The notes under the pieces were generated by a model that was not told the DNA's origin, ran no database searches, and saw only the letters and a list, made by a program, of their open reading frames with translations. Source: JAQGJA01 sp965651535 (GTDB lineage: Bacteria > Pseudomonadota > Alphaproteobacteria > Micavibrionales > SZUA-601). From it: a stretch of DNA of 6,347 nucleotides. Below are positions 1-6,224 of the stretch, piece after piece (the first letter of the stretch is position 1; each line of letters begins with the position of its first letter). The stretch lies in the NCBI GenBank assembly GCA_965651535.1, contig CBFGSX010000081.1, positions 1 through 6,347 on the forward strand, in the 5' to 3' direction. A program made the position numbers and the translations under genes.

Positions 1-527
1 ACCCGATTTTCCCAGTTTTCGGCGTAATCCGCAAAACGGGTGTCGAATTCTTCTTTTGATGAAATCGCCAACCCCAATTGCGCCATTTTGGCCGTCAGAT
101 CGGTCCAAACCGCTTCTTTGGTTTCCGGCGTCGCCATTTTCTCAAGCTCGAGGATTTTGCCGTAGCCGCGCGTATCATCCAGCGCCACCGTTACATCGCC
201 CCAAGCATAAGACAGGCGCTTGCGGAACCATTTGATTTTGACGGTGTATCCGAGCGCCGCGAAAATCCCCGCCGCCGCGTCGAATTGCTCAGCAGGAAAA
301 CGCGCCTCGTGTTCCTCGCGCGCATCGGAATGCATTGCGCCCTTCTTCATCCAGATTTTGGCGTAAGTGTCGTTGCGTTGAATGCGCAGATCGACAGGTG
401 CATCGAAATAATGCGTTTCCTGACACTCCTCGCCCTGAAACGCGGCATTCTTTTCCATGAACGCCCGCACCGCATCATATTGCGCGTCAGTCAAAAACGT
501 GCGGATTTCAACTTCGATGTTGTTCAT
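1..527 (-). CDS. CYTH-domain protein (class IV adenylate cyclase / triphosphatase-like), C-terminus cut by window edge
   Basis: CYTH proteins form a beta-barrel tunnel that binds triphosphate compounds; members include CyaB adenylate cyclases, thiamine triphosphatases and inorganic triphosphatases. The 175 visible residues begin MNNIEVEIR, a variant of the family EXEXK metal-binding motif (E5, E7, R9). Further in are basic strands with R48, K57 and K61, a KIKWFRKR stretch (99-104 region) with R102 and R104, and the acidic end D117, D118, GYGKILELE with E127 and E129. These match the CYTH pattern of alternating charged residues lining the tunnel. The frame stays open to base 1, so the C-terminus lies outside the window. 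An in-frame ATG 21 bases further upstream (position 548) sits inside a hairpin repeat; I prefer the ATG at 527 because the motif starts right after it, though neither start has a clear Shine-Dalgarno. No promoter is visible between this gene and the tRNA upstream, so co-transcription with the tRNA is possible. The substrate cannot be read from the sequence. Confidence 0.85.
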   Translation of the reverse strand, partial: MNNIEVEIRTFLTDAQYDAVRAFMEKNAAFQGEECQETHYFDAPVDLRIQRNDTYAKIWMKKGAMHSDAREEHEARFPAEQFDAAAGIFAALGYTVKIKWFRKRLSYAWGDVTVALDDTRGYGKILELEKMATPETKEAVWTDLTAKMAQLGLAISSKEEFDTRFADYAENWENR

Positions 528-537
528 AGGGAAACTA

Positions 538-574
538 TGGCTTGCCATCCGAAGCCCTGCAAGGGGCGAATGGG
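538..574. repeat. Hairpin repeat, copy A
   Basis: This is the first of three related imperfect hairpins (538-574, 575-618, 775-813). Each starts with a TGGCTTGCC- or GGCCTGCC-like segment, followed by CCGAAGC or CCGTAGC, a C-rich arm, a G-rich arm, GCGAA or GCGTA, and a GGATGG-like end. Copy A has CCATCCGAAGCCC, then TGCA, then a GGGGCGAATGGG arm. It is tandem with copy B. It covers the alternative upstream ATG of the CYTH gene at 548, which argues against that start. The family is not one I can name. Confidence 0.6.
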
Positions 575-618
575 TGGCTTGCCGAGCCGTAGCCCCCCCC
601 GAAGGGAGCGAAGGATGG
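575..618. repeat. Hairpin repeat, copy B, overlapping the CCA end of tRNA-Pro(CGG)
   Basis: This copy starts with the same TGGCTTGCC as copy A and ends in GGAGCGAAGGATGG, whose last three bases are the complement of the tRNA CCA tail. Read on the minus strand it lies directly after the tRNA and can fold GCTCCC against the G-run across a TTCG turn. It has no T-run, so it is a poor intrinsic terminator and transcription may continue into the CYTH gene. It is about as similar to copy C (775-813) as to its tandem neighbour. Confidence 0.6.
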
Positions 619-692
619 TCGGGTAGAGAGGATTCGAACCTCCGGCCTCTTCGTCCCGAACGAAGCGCGCTACCAGGCTGCGCTACTACCCG
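616..692 (-). tRNA. tRNA-Pro (anticodon CGG)
   Basis: The 77-nt cloverleaf on the minus strand has acceptor strands CGGGTAG and CTACCCG, discriminator A and an encoded CCA (616-618). The D-arm region reads AGCGCAGCCTGGTAGCGCG. The anticodon stem is CTTCG/CGAAG around a 7-nt loop TTCGGGA, giving anticodon CGG with G37 beside it, as usual in proline tRNAs. The T-arm is CGGAGG TTCGAAT CCTCT. It decodes CCG. It shares most of its 5' half with the second tRNA-Pro (946-1022), so the two are probably paralogous. Confidence 0.96.
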
Positions 693-718
693 ACTTTGGT
701 CACTTTGGGACGGCCCCG

Positions 719-748
719 GTTTTACCCCCGCGGCGGGGCCAGAGTCAA
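719..748 (-). promoter_or_regulatory. Probable sigma-70 promoter of tRNA-Pro(CGG)
   Basis: On the minus strand TTGACT (748-743) is followed after 18 bases by TAAAAC (724-719). A start about 7 bases later gives a leader of roughly 20 bases before the tRNA 5' end at 692. The spacer is very GC-rich, and a GGCCCC/GGGGCC inverted pair (712-717 and 735-740) straddles the -10 region. The -10 is weak; the -35 is good. Confidence 0.5.
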
Positions 749-774
749 CCGAATACGTTAATCTCTTTAAGGCC

Positions 775-813
775 GGCCTGCCAGCCGAAGCTCCCACGGG
801 GAGCGTAGGATGG
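775..813. repeat. Hairpin repeat, copy C, next to a tRNA 3'-end fragment
   Basis: This copy contains a perfect 6-bp hairpin, GCTCCC (790-795), loop ACG, GGGAGC (799-804). It ends in GTAGGATGG, running into a duplicated tRNA 3' end (810-829), just as copy B runs into tRNA-Pro(CGG). It overlaps the right side of a perfect 10-bp palindrome, AGGCCGGCCT, at 770-779. The shared arrangement of hairpin plus tRNA end suggests that the two were copied together. Confidence 0.6.
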
Positions 814-829
814 TCGGGATACACAGATT
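810..829 (-). pseudogene. Duplicated 3' end of tRNA-Pro(UGG) (fragment)
   Basis: Bases 810-829 are identical to 945-964, the end of the intact tRNA-Pro(UGG): part of the T-loop, the 3' strand of the T-stem, the 3' acceptor strand, the discriminator, CCA and one following base. Identity stops at 830 (G against C at 965). No anticodon arm or 5' half follows, so this is a fragment and not a gene. It could be a remnant of tandem tRNA duplication or of site-specific integration into a tRNA 3' end. Confidence 0.7.
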
Positions 830-911
830 GGCTGCTACGCGCCGCGTCTGCGTTCCCTGACGGGAACTTGCCGTCGAACTGGGACTTCAAATCTGCCTCG
901 TAACGCGACCA
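811..911. repeat. Inverted-repeat-bounded ~100-bp segment between the tRNAs
   Basis: The segment opens with TGGTCG (811-816) and closes with CGACCA (906-911). Further in, CAGATT (824-829) pairs with AATCTG (890-895). The middle holds a perfect hairpin GTTCCC (852-857), TGAC loop, GGGAAC (862-867). The ends therefore look like imperfect terminal inverted repeats about 20 bases long. No gene is recognisable inside; the minus strand is open from just after the terminator, but without a start or family match. It may be a small non-autonomous repeat or the scar of a tRNA duplication. Confidence 0.45.
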
Positions 912-913
912 TT

Positions 914-943
914 AAAAAAGCCCCCGAAAGGGGGGGCTTTTTT
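914..943 (-). terminator. Intrinsic terminator of tRNA-Pro(UGG), symmetric
   Basis: The arms AAAAAAGCCCCC (914-925) and GGGGGCTTTTTT (932-943) are perfectly complementary around a 6-nt loop. On the minus strand the hairpin begins three bases after the tRNA CCA end and finishes in six T residues, the form of a rho-independent terminator. It would also work on the plus strand. Perfect pairing continues outward to 906 and 951, including the last bases of the tRNA itself. Confidence 0.9.
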
Positions 944-945
944 AA

Positions 946-1022
946 TGGTCGGGATACACAGATTCGAACTGTGGACCTTCTGTTCCCAAAACAGACGCGC
1001 TACCAGGCTGCGCTATATCCCG
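946..1022 (-). tRNA. tRNA-Pro (anticodon TGG)
   Basis: The 77-nt cloverleaf has acceptor strands CGGGATA and TATCCCG, discriminator A and an encoded CCA (946-948). The anticodon stem TCTGT/ACAGA carries loop TTTGGGA, so the anticodon is UGG with G37. The T-arm is CACAG TTCGAAT CTGTG. UGG is the main proline isoacceptor and, when modified at the wobble base, can read most or all CCN codons. It lies on the same strand as tRNA-Pro(CGG), with a terminator between them, so the two are probably transcribed separately. Confidence 0.97.
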
Positions 1023-1031
1023 CCGGACACG

Positions 1032-1061
1032 GGTTTACCACGTTAAATCCACCAATGGCAA
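1032..1061 (-). promoter_or_regulatory. Possible promoter of tRNA-Pro(UGG)
   Basis: On the minus strand TTGCCA (1061-1056), an 18-base spacer and TAAACC (1037-1032) lie just before the tRNA. The start would fall within a few bases of the tRNA 5' end at 1022, leaving almost no leader. The -10 is a poor match, so this is a weak call. The opposite strand carries a much stronger promoter only 10 bases away. Confidence 0.35.
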
Positions 1062-1070
1062 GCGTTTTTA

Positions 1071-1099
1071 TTGACATAACTTGAAATCCTTTGTATAAA
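1071..1099 (+). promoter_or_regulatory. Near-consensus sigma-70 promoter
   Basis: A perfect -35 TTGACA (1071-1076), an optimal 17-base spacer and -10 TATAAA (1094-1099) face right. A start seven bases after the -10 falls on position 1106, which is the A of the ATG of the next gene. There is no room for a Shine-Dalgarno, so the transcript appears to be leaderless. Confidence 0.8.
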
Positions 1100-1105
1100 T
1101 TCTTC

Positions 1106-1869
1106 ATGACGCAGCAGGCATCCCCTCTTCCCCCTTTCCACATCAACCGGATCAACGACCGGAGCTTGGGCGACCTGGATTCCCCGCTCTGGCACAAAAT
1201 CGACGCAGGCTATGAAAGCGTGCGCGACGATCTTGTACGCTATTACCGATCCTGCATCGATGACATCCTCGCAGGCAAACACGAGGCACCCGATGCGGTC
1301 TATGATGCGGCGCGCGCCAAGTTTCCGAATAACTGTTTCAGCTATGCCATCGGCATGATCGCGACAGGTCGCCACACATTATCCCCGGACTATTTGAATA
1401 TTCTGGATTTTTCGAATCCTCAGGAACAGGAAGCGCAGCTTGCTCCCAATCTCTATTACCGACTGATAAGAGACTATGATGACGAGGTGGATTTCCTTAA
1501 TCGCGTGACGCATCCGCTGATGGCTCCCGTTGCATCTTCGCATGACACGCAACTTGTCCAAAGCCACCCTGTCATCGGTCTTTATATGGCGGACGATTTC
1601 CATTTTATCCGCGTCAATATCACGCATGACGGACAAAAACCGTCCCTGTCATTTTCACAAAAAGAAGGGTGGTGCGGAGAAATCATATCGTCTCAAAGCC
1701 TGAAATCTTTTCAAAAAAACTATTCCCGATCACTCAGTGCGGAATACATGCATCCCGTGTTGTTCGCGGCATCCGCGTTATTTGTCGGACGCCGCTTTGA
1801 TATGCAACAAATGTCGGACAACGACTCAAAAAAAGAGAGCGGATACAGGCTGACCCTTAAGGCCGCGCC

Positions 1870-1873
<4 letters not shown>
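1106..1873 (+). CDS. Uncharacterised 255-aa protein, possible papain-like Cys/His fold
   Basis: I do not recognise a named family. The start is set at ATG 1106 and not at the in-frame TTG 1091, because the TTG overlaps the -10 region of the promoter and the predicted transcript starts on the ATG. There is no signal peptide or membrane segment. Two spaced motifs stand out: PNNCFSYAIG with C77, and DDFHFIRV with H166 followed by a DG-containing turn and SFSQKEGW. A Cys in an NC-(F/Y)-x-(Y)-A motif followed by a DFHF/DYHF histidine motif resembles papain-like or NlpC-type hydrolases of phage and accessory loci, so a catalytic Cys-His pair is a reasonable guess. Base composition is unlike its neighbours: three coding lines I counted (1441-1500, 1561-1620, 1681-1740) are 38-45 percent GC, against 60-70 percent in ettA and terD samples. 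That hints at acquisition. Its stop overlaps the ettA stop by 4 bases. Confidence 0.75.
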
Positions 1874-3549
<1,676 letters not shown>

Positions 3550-3582
3550 GGTCGTTTTTCCCTTTGTTTTCTTGAGACTGGA

Positions 3583-3610
3583 AACATAGCATAAATTCGG
3601 CTATGCTCAA
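3583..3610 (-). promoter_or_regulatory. Possible ettA promoter with overlapping dyads in the ettA/terD divergent region
   Basis: On the minus strand TTGAGC (3610-3605), a 16-base spacer and TATGTT (3588-3583) give a plausible ettA promoter. The same 28 bases contain two overlapping inverted repeats, CATAGC/GCTATG (3585-3590 and 3600-3605) and AGCATA/TATGCT (3588-3593 and 3602-3607). The second right-hand arm, TATGCT, could also act as a -10 for terD on the plus strand, but no good -35 is present. The whole divergent gap is only 79 bases. Confidence 0.4.
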
Positions 3611-3615
3611 GCCGT

Positions 3616-3621
3616 AAGGAG
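3616..3621 (+). promoter_or_regulatory. Ribosome-binding site of the TerD-family gene
   Basis: AAGGAG lies seven bases before ATG 3629, a strong Shine-Dalgarno that fixes the start of this gene. Confidence 0.85.
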
Positions 3622-3628
3622 TGTCCAA

Positions 3629-4252
3629 ATGCCGCAATCGCCCCATATTTTCAAGAAAAATGACGATAAATCCCTGCACGACCTTGGCGGTTCCGGCCCC
3701 GTTCTGACGGTGACCATCGGCTGGGAGAACAAGCCCAAGCCCGGCCTGATCAACAAATTCCTCAACAAACGCGAGGATGCCGATCTGGATCTTTCCTGCG
3801 TGATTTACGACATTCACGGCGAGCGTCAGGATTGCGTCTGGTATGCCCAGCTGCGCAGCAAGGACGGCGCGGTGCGCCACAGCGGTGACAACACGGTCGG
3901 TCTGGACGATTGCGACGACGAGGCGATTACCATCGACCTCAACCAGATCAGCCCCGAGGCGAAATCCCTGTTCTTTGTCATCAGCTCATTCAAGCATGAC
4001 GGTTTCGCCGCCATCAAATACCTGCATTGGCGCGTGATGGACGCCGCCGCGCACCGCGAGATGGGCCGCTATGTCGTGACCGAGTTTCCCAAAATTTCCG
4101 ATCCGGAAAACGCCAAAATATTGTTACGCCTGCAAAAGGAAACGCTGGACGGCATCACCATGTGGCGCGTCAAGGCGCTGGACACGGCCGCCACCGGTCA
4201 GAACGTGCAGGAAGTGTTCTCGGAAATCCGCTCGTTGCTGGACGCGGCCTAG
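3629..4252 (+). CDS. TerD-family stress/tellurium-resistance protein
   Basis: TerD-family proteins are cytoplasmic beta-sandwich, calcium-binding proteins tied to tellurite resistance, phage or colicin resistance and general stress; their biochemical role is still unclear. The 207-residue product is slightly longer than the usual ~190. It shows LTVTIGW (26-32), the DADLDLSCVIYD block (50-61) that starts the TerD domain, VWYAQLRSKDG (70-80), then HSGDNTVGLDD with D87, D93, D94, D96, D97 and E98, the acidic calcium-site region, followed by ITIDLNQIS and FFVISSF (115-121). The tail (about 145-207) is less typical. It is the only Ter protein visible, with no TerB, TerC or TerZ beside it. It is divergent from ettA, and its TAG stop overlaps the stop of the opposite gene by 4 bases. 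An AIM24-family gene follows about 670 bp downstream on the same strand. Confidence 0.92.
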   Translation: MPQSPHIFKKNDDKSLHDLGGSGPVLTVTIGWENKPKPGLINKFLNKREDADLDLSCVIYDIHGERQDCVWYAQLRSKDGAVRHSGDNTVGLDDCDDEAITIDLNQISPEAKSLFFVISSFKHDGFAAIKYLHWRVMDAAAHREMGRYVVTEFPKISDPENAKILLRLQKETLDGITMWRVKALDTAATGQNVQEVFSEIRSLLDAA

Positions 4253-4749
4253 CGCCCGCCGCCCATGGGCGGTTTCGTCGAGACCTTATCCCCCTTCAGG
4301 GAACGTCCGCCACCCGTGCCGCCTGCCGTGGCGTTGCCCTCGGCTTCGTCGATGGTCGCTTTGAAGAGGGATTCAAAATCCGGCACCGTGCCTTTTTTGA
4401 TCAGCGCCACGGCCTGTTTGATGAAACGGCAGCCGCCCTCGAACCAGTTGCGCTTCTTGCCCGCCAGTTGCTGGCCGTTATAGCGCAACGACGTCGCCAT
4501 AAAAACGCCGGTCGGCTCGCGCGTCAGCTGGAGTTGCAGGATCTGTTTGAAATTCGTCTTATTGTGCGGGCCGTGTTCGATCTGCTGGATCTCGGCATTA
4601 ATCAGCCGTCCGTCGCCCGAGAGGCTGACATCCGCCATCACGTCCAGCCCCTTTTCCGGGTTGAAATAATCATAGGGAATCGTCTCATAGGGTCGAAGCA
4701 CGGCTTCGACCCCGATCTTGTTCAGAAATTGCTCCAATGTAAGACGCAT
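4249..4749 (-). CDS. Uncharacterised 166-aa protein with Gly-rich C-terminal tail
   Basis: I do not recognise this protein. An upstream in-frame ATG at 4842 lies inside the palindromic repeat and would give an N-terminus of the repeat-encoded type (PACAGMT), so I start at ATG 4749, giving MRLTLEQFLNKIG. A weak purine-rich GAGAA precedes it. There is no signal peptide or membrane segment. Residues 1-135 look like a compact alpha/beta domain, with an acidic and aromatic stretch (PYDYFNPEKGLD, 25-36), INAEIQQIEHGPHNKT (50-65), then ILQLQLTREPTGVFMATSLRY (70-90) and RNWFEGGCRFIK (100-111). Residues 142-166 are low-complexity and rich in Gly, Ser, Thr and Lys, ending PPMGGGR. The gene sits between terD and the AIM24-family gene in opposite orientation, and converges on terD with a shared CTAG. 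A link to the TerD/AIM24 pair is possible by position only. Confidence 0.75.
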   Translation of the reverse strand: MRLTLEQFLNKIGVEAVLRPYETIPYDYFNPEKGLDVMADVSLSGDGRLINAEIQQIEHGPHNKTNFKQILQLQLTREPTGVFMATSLRYNGQQLAGKKRNWFEGGCRFIKQAVALIKKGTVPDFESLFKATIDEAEGNATAGGTGGGRSLKGDKVSTKPPMGGGR

Positions 4750-4806
4750 TGCTATTCTCTTAGCATAGAGACAGAATAAGGACAATAATACTCGGTTTGA
4801 AGAAGC

Positions 4807-4908
4807 CGTCATCCCCGCGCAGGCGGGGATCCAGCGGCACAAAATCCGGATTCAAACTGGATTCCCTCTGGAGTTTACCCCGTGCTACGACACGGGGCGG
4901 GAATGACG
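4807..4908. repeat. Palindromic interspersed repeat (~102 bp)
   Basis: Outer arms CGTCATCCCCGC (4807-4818) and GCGGGAATGACG (4897-4908) pair with one mismatch. The left end contains its own hairpin CCCCGC, GCAG loop, GCGGGG (4813-4828). The right end contains CCCCGTG (4878-4884), a 6-nt loop and CACGGGG (4891-4897). ATCCAG (4829-4834) pairs with CTGGAT (4857-4862). This layout is that of the common proteobacterial dispersed palindrome whose translation gives runs such as SPRRRGSS on one strand and PACAGMT on the other, both seen here. It has no coding capacity of its own. It lies between two divergent genes, ending 6 bases before the next ribosome-binding site. Confidence 0.9.
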
Positions 4909-4913
4909 AGAGC

Positions 4914-4918
4914 AAGGA
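4914..4918 (+). promoter_or_regulatory. Ribosome-binding site deciding the AIM24-family start
   Basis: AAGGA lies seven bases before ATG 4926. The closer ATG at 4921 hits a stop after two codons, and the upstream in-frame ATG at 4797 would translate the palindromic repeat. The site therefore favours 4926. Confidence 0.8.
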
Positions 4919-4925
4919 AAATGAC

Positions 4926-5618
4926 ATGAATCATCTTATCAAGGGCGGCACCACCTTTTCGGCGCTTCAGGTCAACCTGCAAAAAGGCGAGACCGTCAAG
5001 GCCGAGCGCAATGCCATGATGGCCATGTGCGGCAACCTGACCCTGTCGGCGCGCATGGATGGCGGGTTCCTGCGCGGACTGGCGCGGAAATTCTCGGGCG
5101 AGAGCTTCTTTTTTCAGGAAATCCGCGCCGAGCAGGCGCCCGGCTGGGTCATGCTGGCCCCTGTGACGCCGGGCGGCATCATCGCCGTCGAGCTGGACGG
5201 CAAAACGGGCATTACCGCCGAAAAAGGCGCGTTTTTGGCCGCCAGCGAAAATGTCGCCGTCTCAAGCAAGATGCAGGGGATCGGCAAGGCCATCTTCGGC
5301 GGCGAAGGCCTGATCGTCGTCAAAATCGGCGGGCGCGGCACGGTATTCCTCAGCGGCTTCGGCGCGGTCGAGCCGATCACGCTCGAGGCCGGACAGGAAT
5401 TCACCGTCAACAACTCGCATCTGGTCGCATGGGAGGACAGCGTCACCTATCAGCTTGCCAAAGGGGGGAGTTCCTGGACATCGGCCGTTCTGGGTGGCGC
5501 GGGGATCACGCTGCGCCTTACCGGGCCGGGCCGCGTCTGGGTGCAGACCCGCACGATCTGGGCCTTCAAGAACTGGTTGGGCATCTTGCCGCACCAGCTA
5601 AACTCCGCTAGAAAATAA
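4926..5618 (+). CDS. AIM24 / TIGR00266 family protein
   Basis: The family, named after a yeast mitochondrial protein, has a beta-rich tandem-repeat fold and no established bacterial enzymatic activity; bacterial members are often found near TerD-type genes. The 230-residue product shows the typical order: LQVNLQKGETVKAERNAMMAM (14-34), a Gly-rich region with GGFLRGLARKFSGESFFFQEI (46-66), PGWVMLAPVTPGGIIAVEL (72-90), GEGLIVVKIGGRGTVFLSGFG (126-146), VNNSHLVAWEDSVTY (161-175), and GPGRVWVQTRT (200-210) near the end. There is no signal peptide, so it is probably cytoplasmic. Length fits the family (about 220-260). It is the first gene of a three-gene rightward set; the next gene starts 29 bases after the stop. 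Its leader probably includes the palindromic repeat, and no convincing promoter is visible in the gap. Confidence 0.92.
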   Translation: MNHLIKGGTTFSALQVNLQKGETVKAERNAMMAMCGNLTLSARMDGGFLRGLARKFSGESFFFQEIRAEQAPGWVMLAPVTPGGIIAVELDGKTGITAEKGAFLAASENVAVSSKMQGIGKAIFGGEGLIVVKIGGRGTVFLSGFGAVEPITLEAGQEFTVNNSHLVAWEDSVTYQLAKGGSSWTSAVLGGAGITLRLTGPGRVWVQTRTIWAFKNWLGILPHQLNSARK

Positions 5619-5647
5619 CCATTCCGGCCGCATAAGGATTTTCGCCT

Positions 5648-6211
5648 ATGACCGACATGACCTGGCTCCTCCTCGCAGGCGGCATCGCCCTCGTCATTCT
5701 GACGATCTATGTCGGGTTCGACAAACTGGTCAAAATGCAAAAAGACCATTTCGACAAGCTCAACGGCGGAAATGCCGCCCTCGCCAAACGCGAAAAACTT
5801 GTGTTGGCCTCGGCTTTCGCCAACGAGCTGACCGAGAACAAGATCAAATGCGAGGCTTTCATCACCATCTATACCGAGCTGTTGCGCAATTTGCGCGATC
5901 TCGAGAAAAAAGCCGCTTATGAAAGCACGGGCGATTTCATCCACCAGCACCCGCCTCTGGCGCGCGACATTTACGATACCAACGTGGACAAGCTGCATTT
6001 TTTCGGCACAAAGCTGGGCGACGATCTGACCAACGCCTATGCCGCCATCCGCTCCGAGCCGCAATATTTCTCGCTCGAGGCGAAAATGCCCCGCGCCAGC
6101 GCCATCCGCATCGTCGAAATGGTGCTGGACGACGCGCAAAAAACCCTCGAGCCGATCGAGCCGATCATCGCCGCGCTGCATGTCATCATCCGCGACGGCA
6201 ACAAGCAATAA
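5648..6211 (+). CDS. Uncharacterised single-pass membrane protein, 187 aa
   Basis: I do not recognise a family. AAGGA (5634-5638) sits nine bases before ATG 5648; a second ATG three codons in is less likely. Residues 5-24 form one strongly hydrophobic segment (TWLLLAGGIALVILTIYVGF), followed by lysines (K26, K29, K32), which suggests that the large C-terminal part faces the cytoplasm. That part (25-187) looks mainly helical and charged, with a KIKCEAFITIYTELLRNLRDLEKK helix (65-88 region) and a second half with VDKLHFFGTKLGDDLTNAYAAI (113-134). No enzymatic motif is visible. It follows the AIM24-family gene by 29 bases and precedes the next gene by 13, so the three are probably co-transcribed. 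It may act as a membrane anchor or partner for a neighbour; that is inference from position. Confidence 0.85.
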   Translation: MTDMTWLLLAGGIALVILTIYVGFDKLVKMQKDHFDKLNGGNAALAKREKLVLASAFANELTENKIKCEAFITIYTELLRNLRDLEKKAAYESTGDFIHQHPPLARDIYDTNVDKLHFFGTKLGDDLTNAYAAIRSEPQYFSLEAKMPRASAIRIVEMVLDDAQKTLEPIEPIIAALHVIIRDGNKQ

Positions 6212-6224
6212 CGGAGAGTCCAAA

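Noticed and set aside
78..626. Plus-strand open frame of 182 codons
   Set aside because: It is antisense to the CYTH gene, whose motifs are clear on the minus strand.
457..903. Plus-strand open frame of 148 codons across the tRNA region
   Set aside because: It reads antisense through tRNA-Pro(CGG), giving the well-known false translation of a tRNA (EDSNLRP type), and through repeats.
875..912. Possible plus-strand tRNA ending in CGCGACCA with a TTCAAAT loop
   Set aside because: The T-stem has C-C and G-G mismatches, the 3' arm is too long for a 7-bp acceptor, and no anticodon arm can be folded.
538..951. CRISPR array
   Set aside because: The repeats are irregular in spacing, inexact and explained by hairpin elements and tRNA ends; no cas gene is present.
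4750..4842. 31-codon N-terminal extension of the 166-aa minus-strand protein
   Set aside because: The extension starts in the same palindromic repeat and gives its typical artefact sequence.
4797..4925. 43-codon N-terminal extension of the AIM24-family protein
   Set aside because: It translates the palindromic repeat, and a good ribosome-binding site precedes ATG 4926.
5450..6223. Minus-strand open frame of 257 codons
   Set aside because: It is antisense to the membrane-protein gene and the end of the AIM24-family gene; both plus-strand genes have ribosome-binding sites and sensible protein features.
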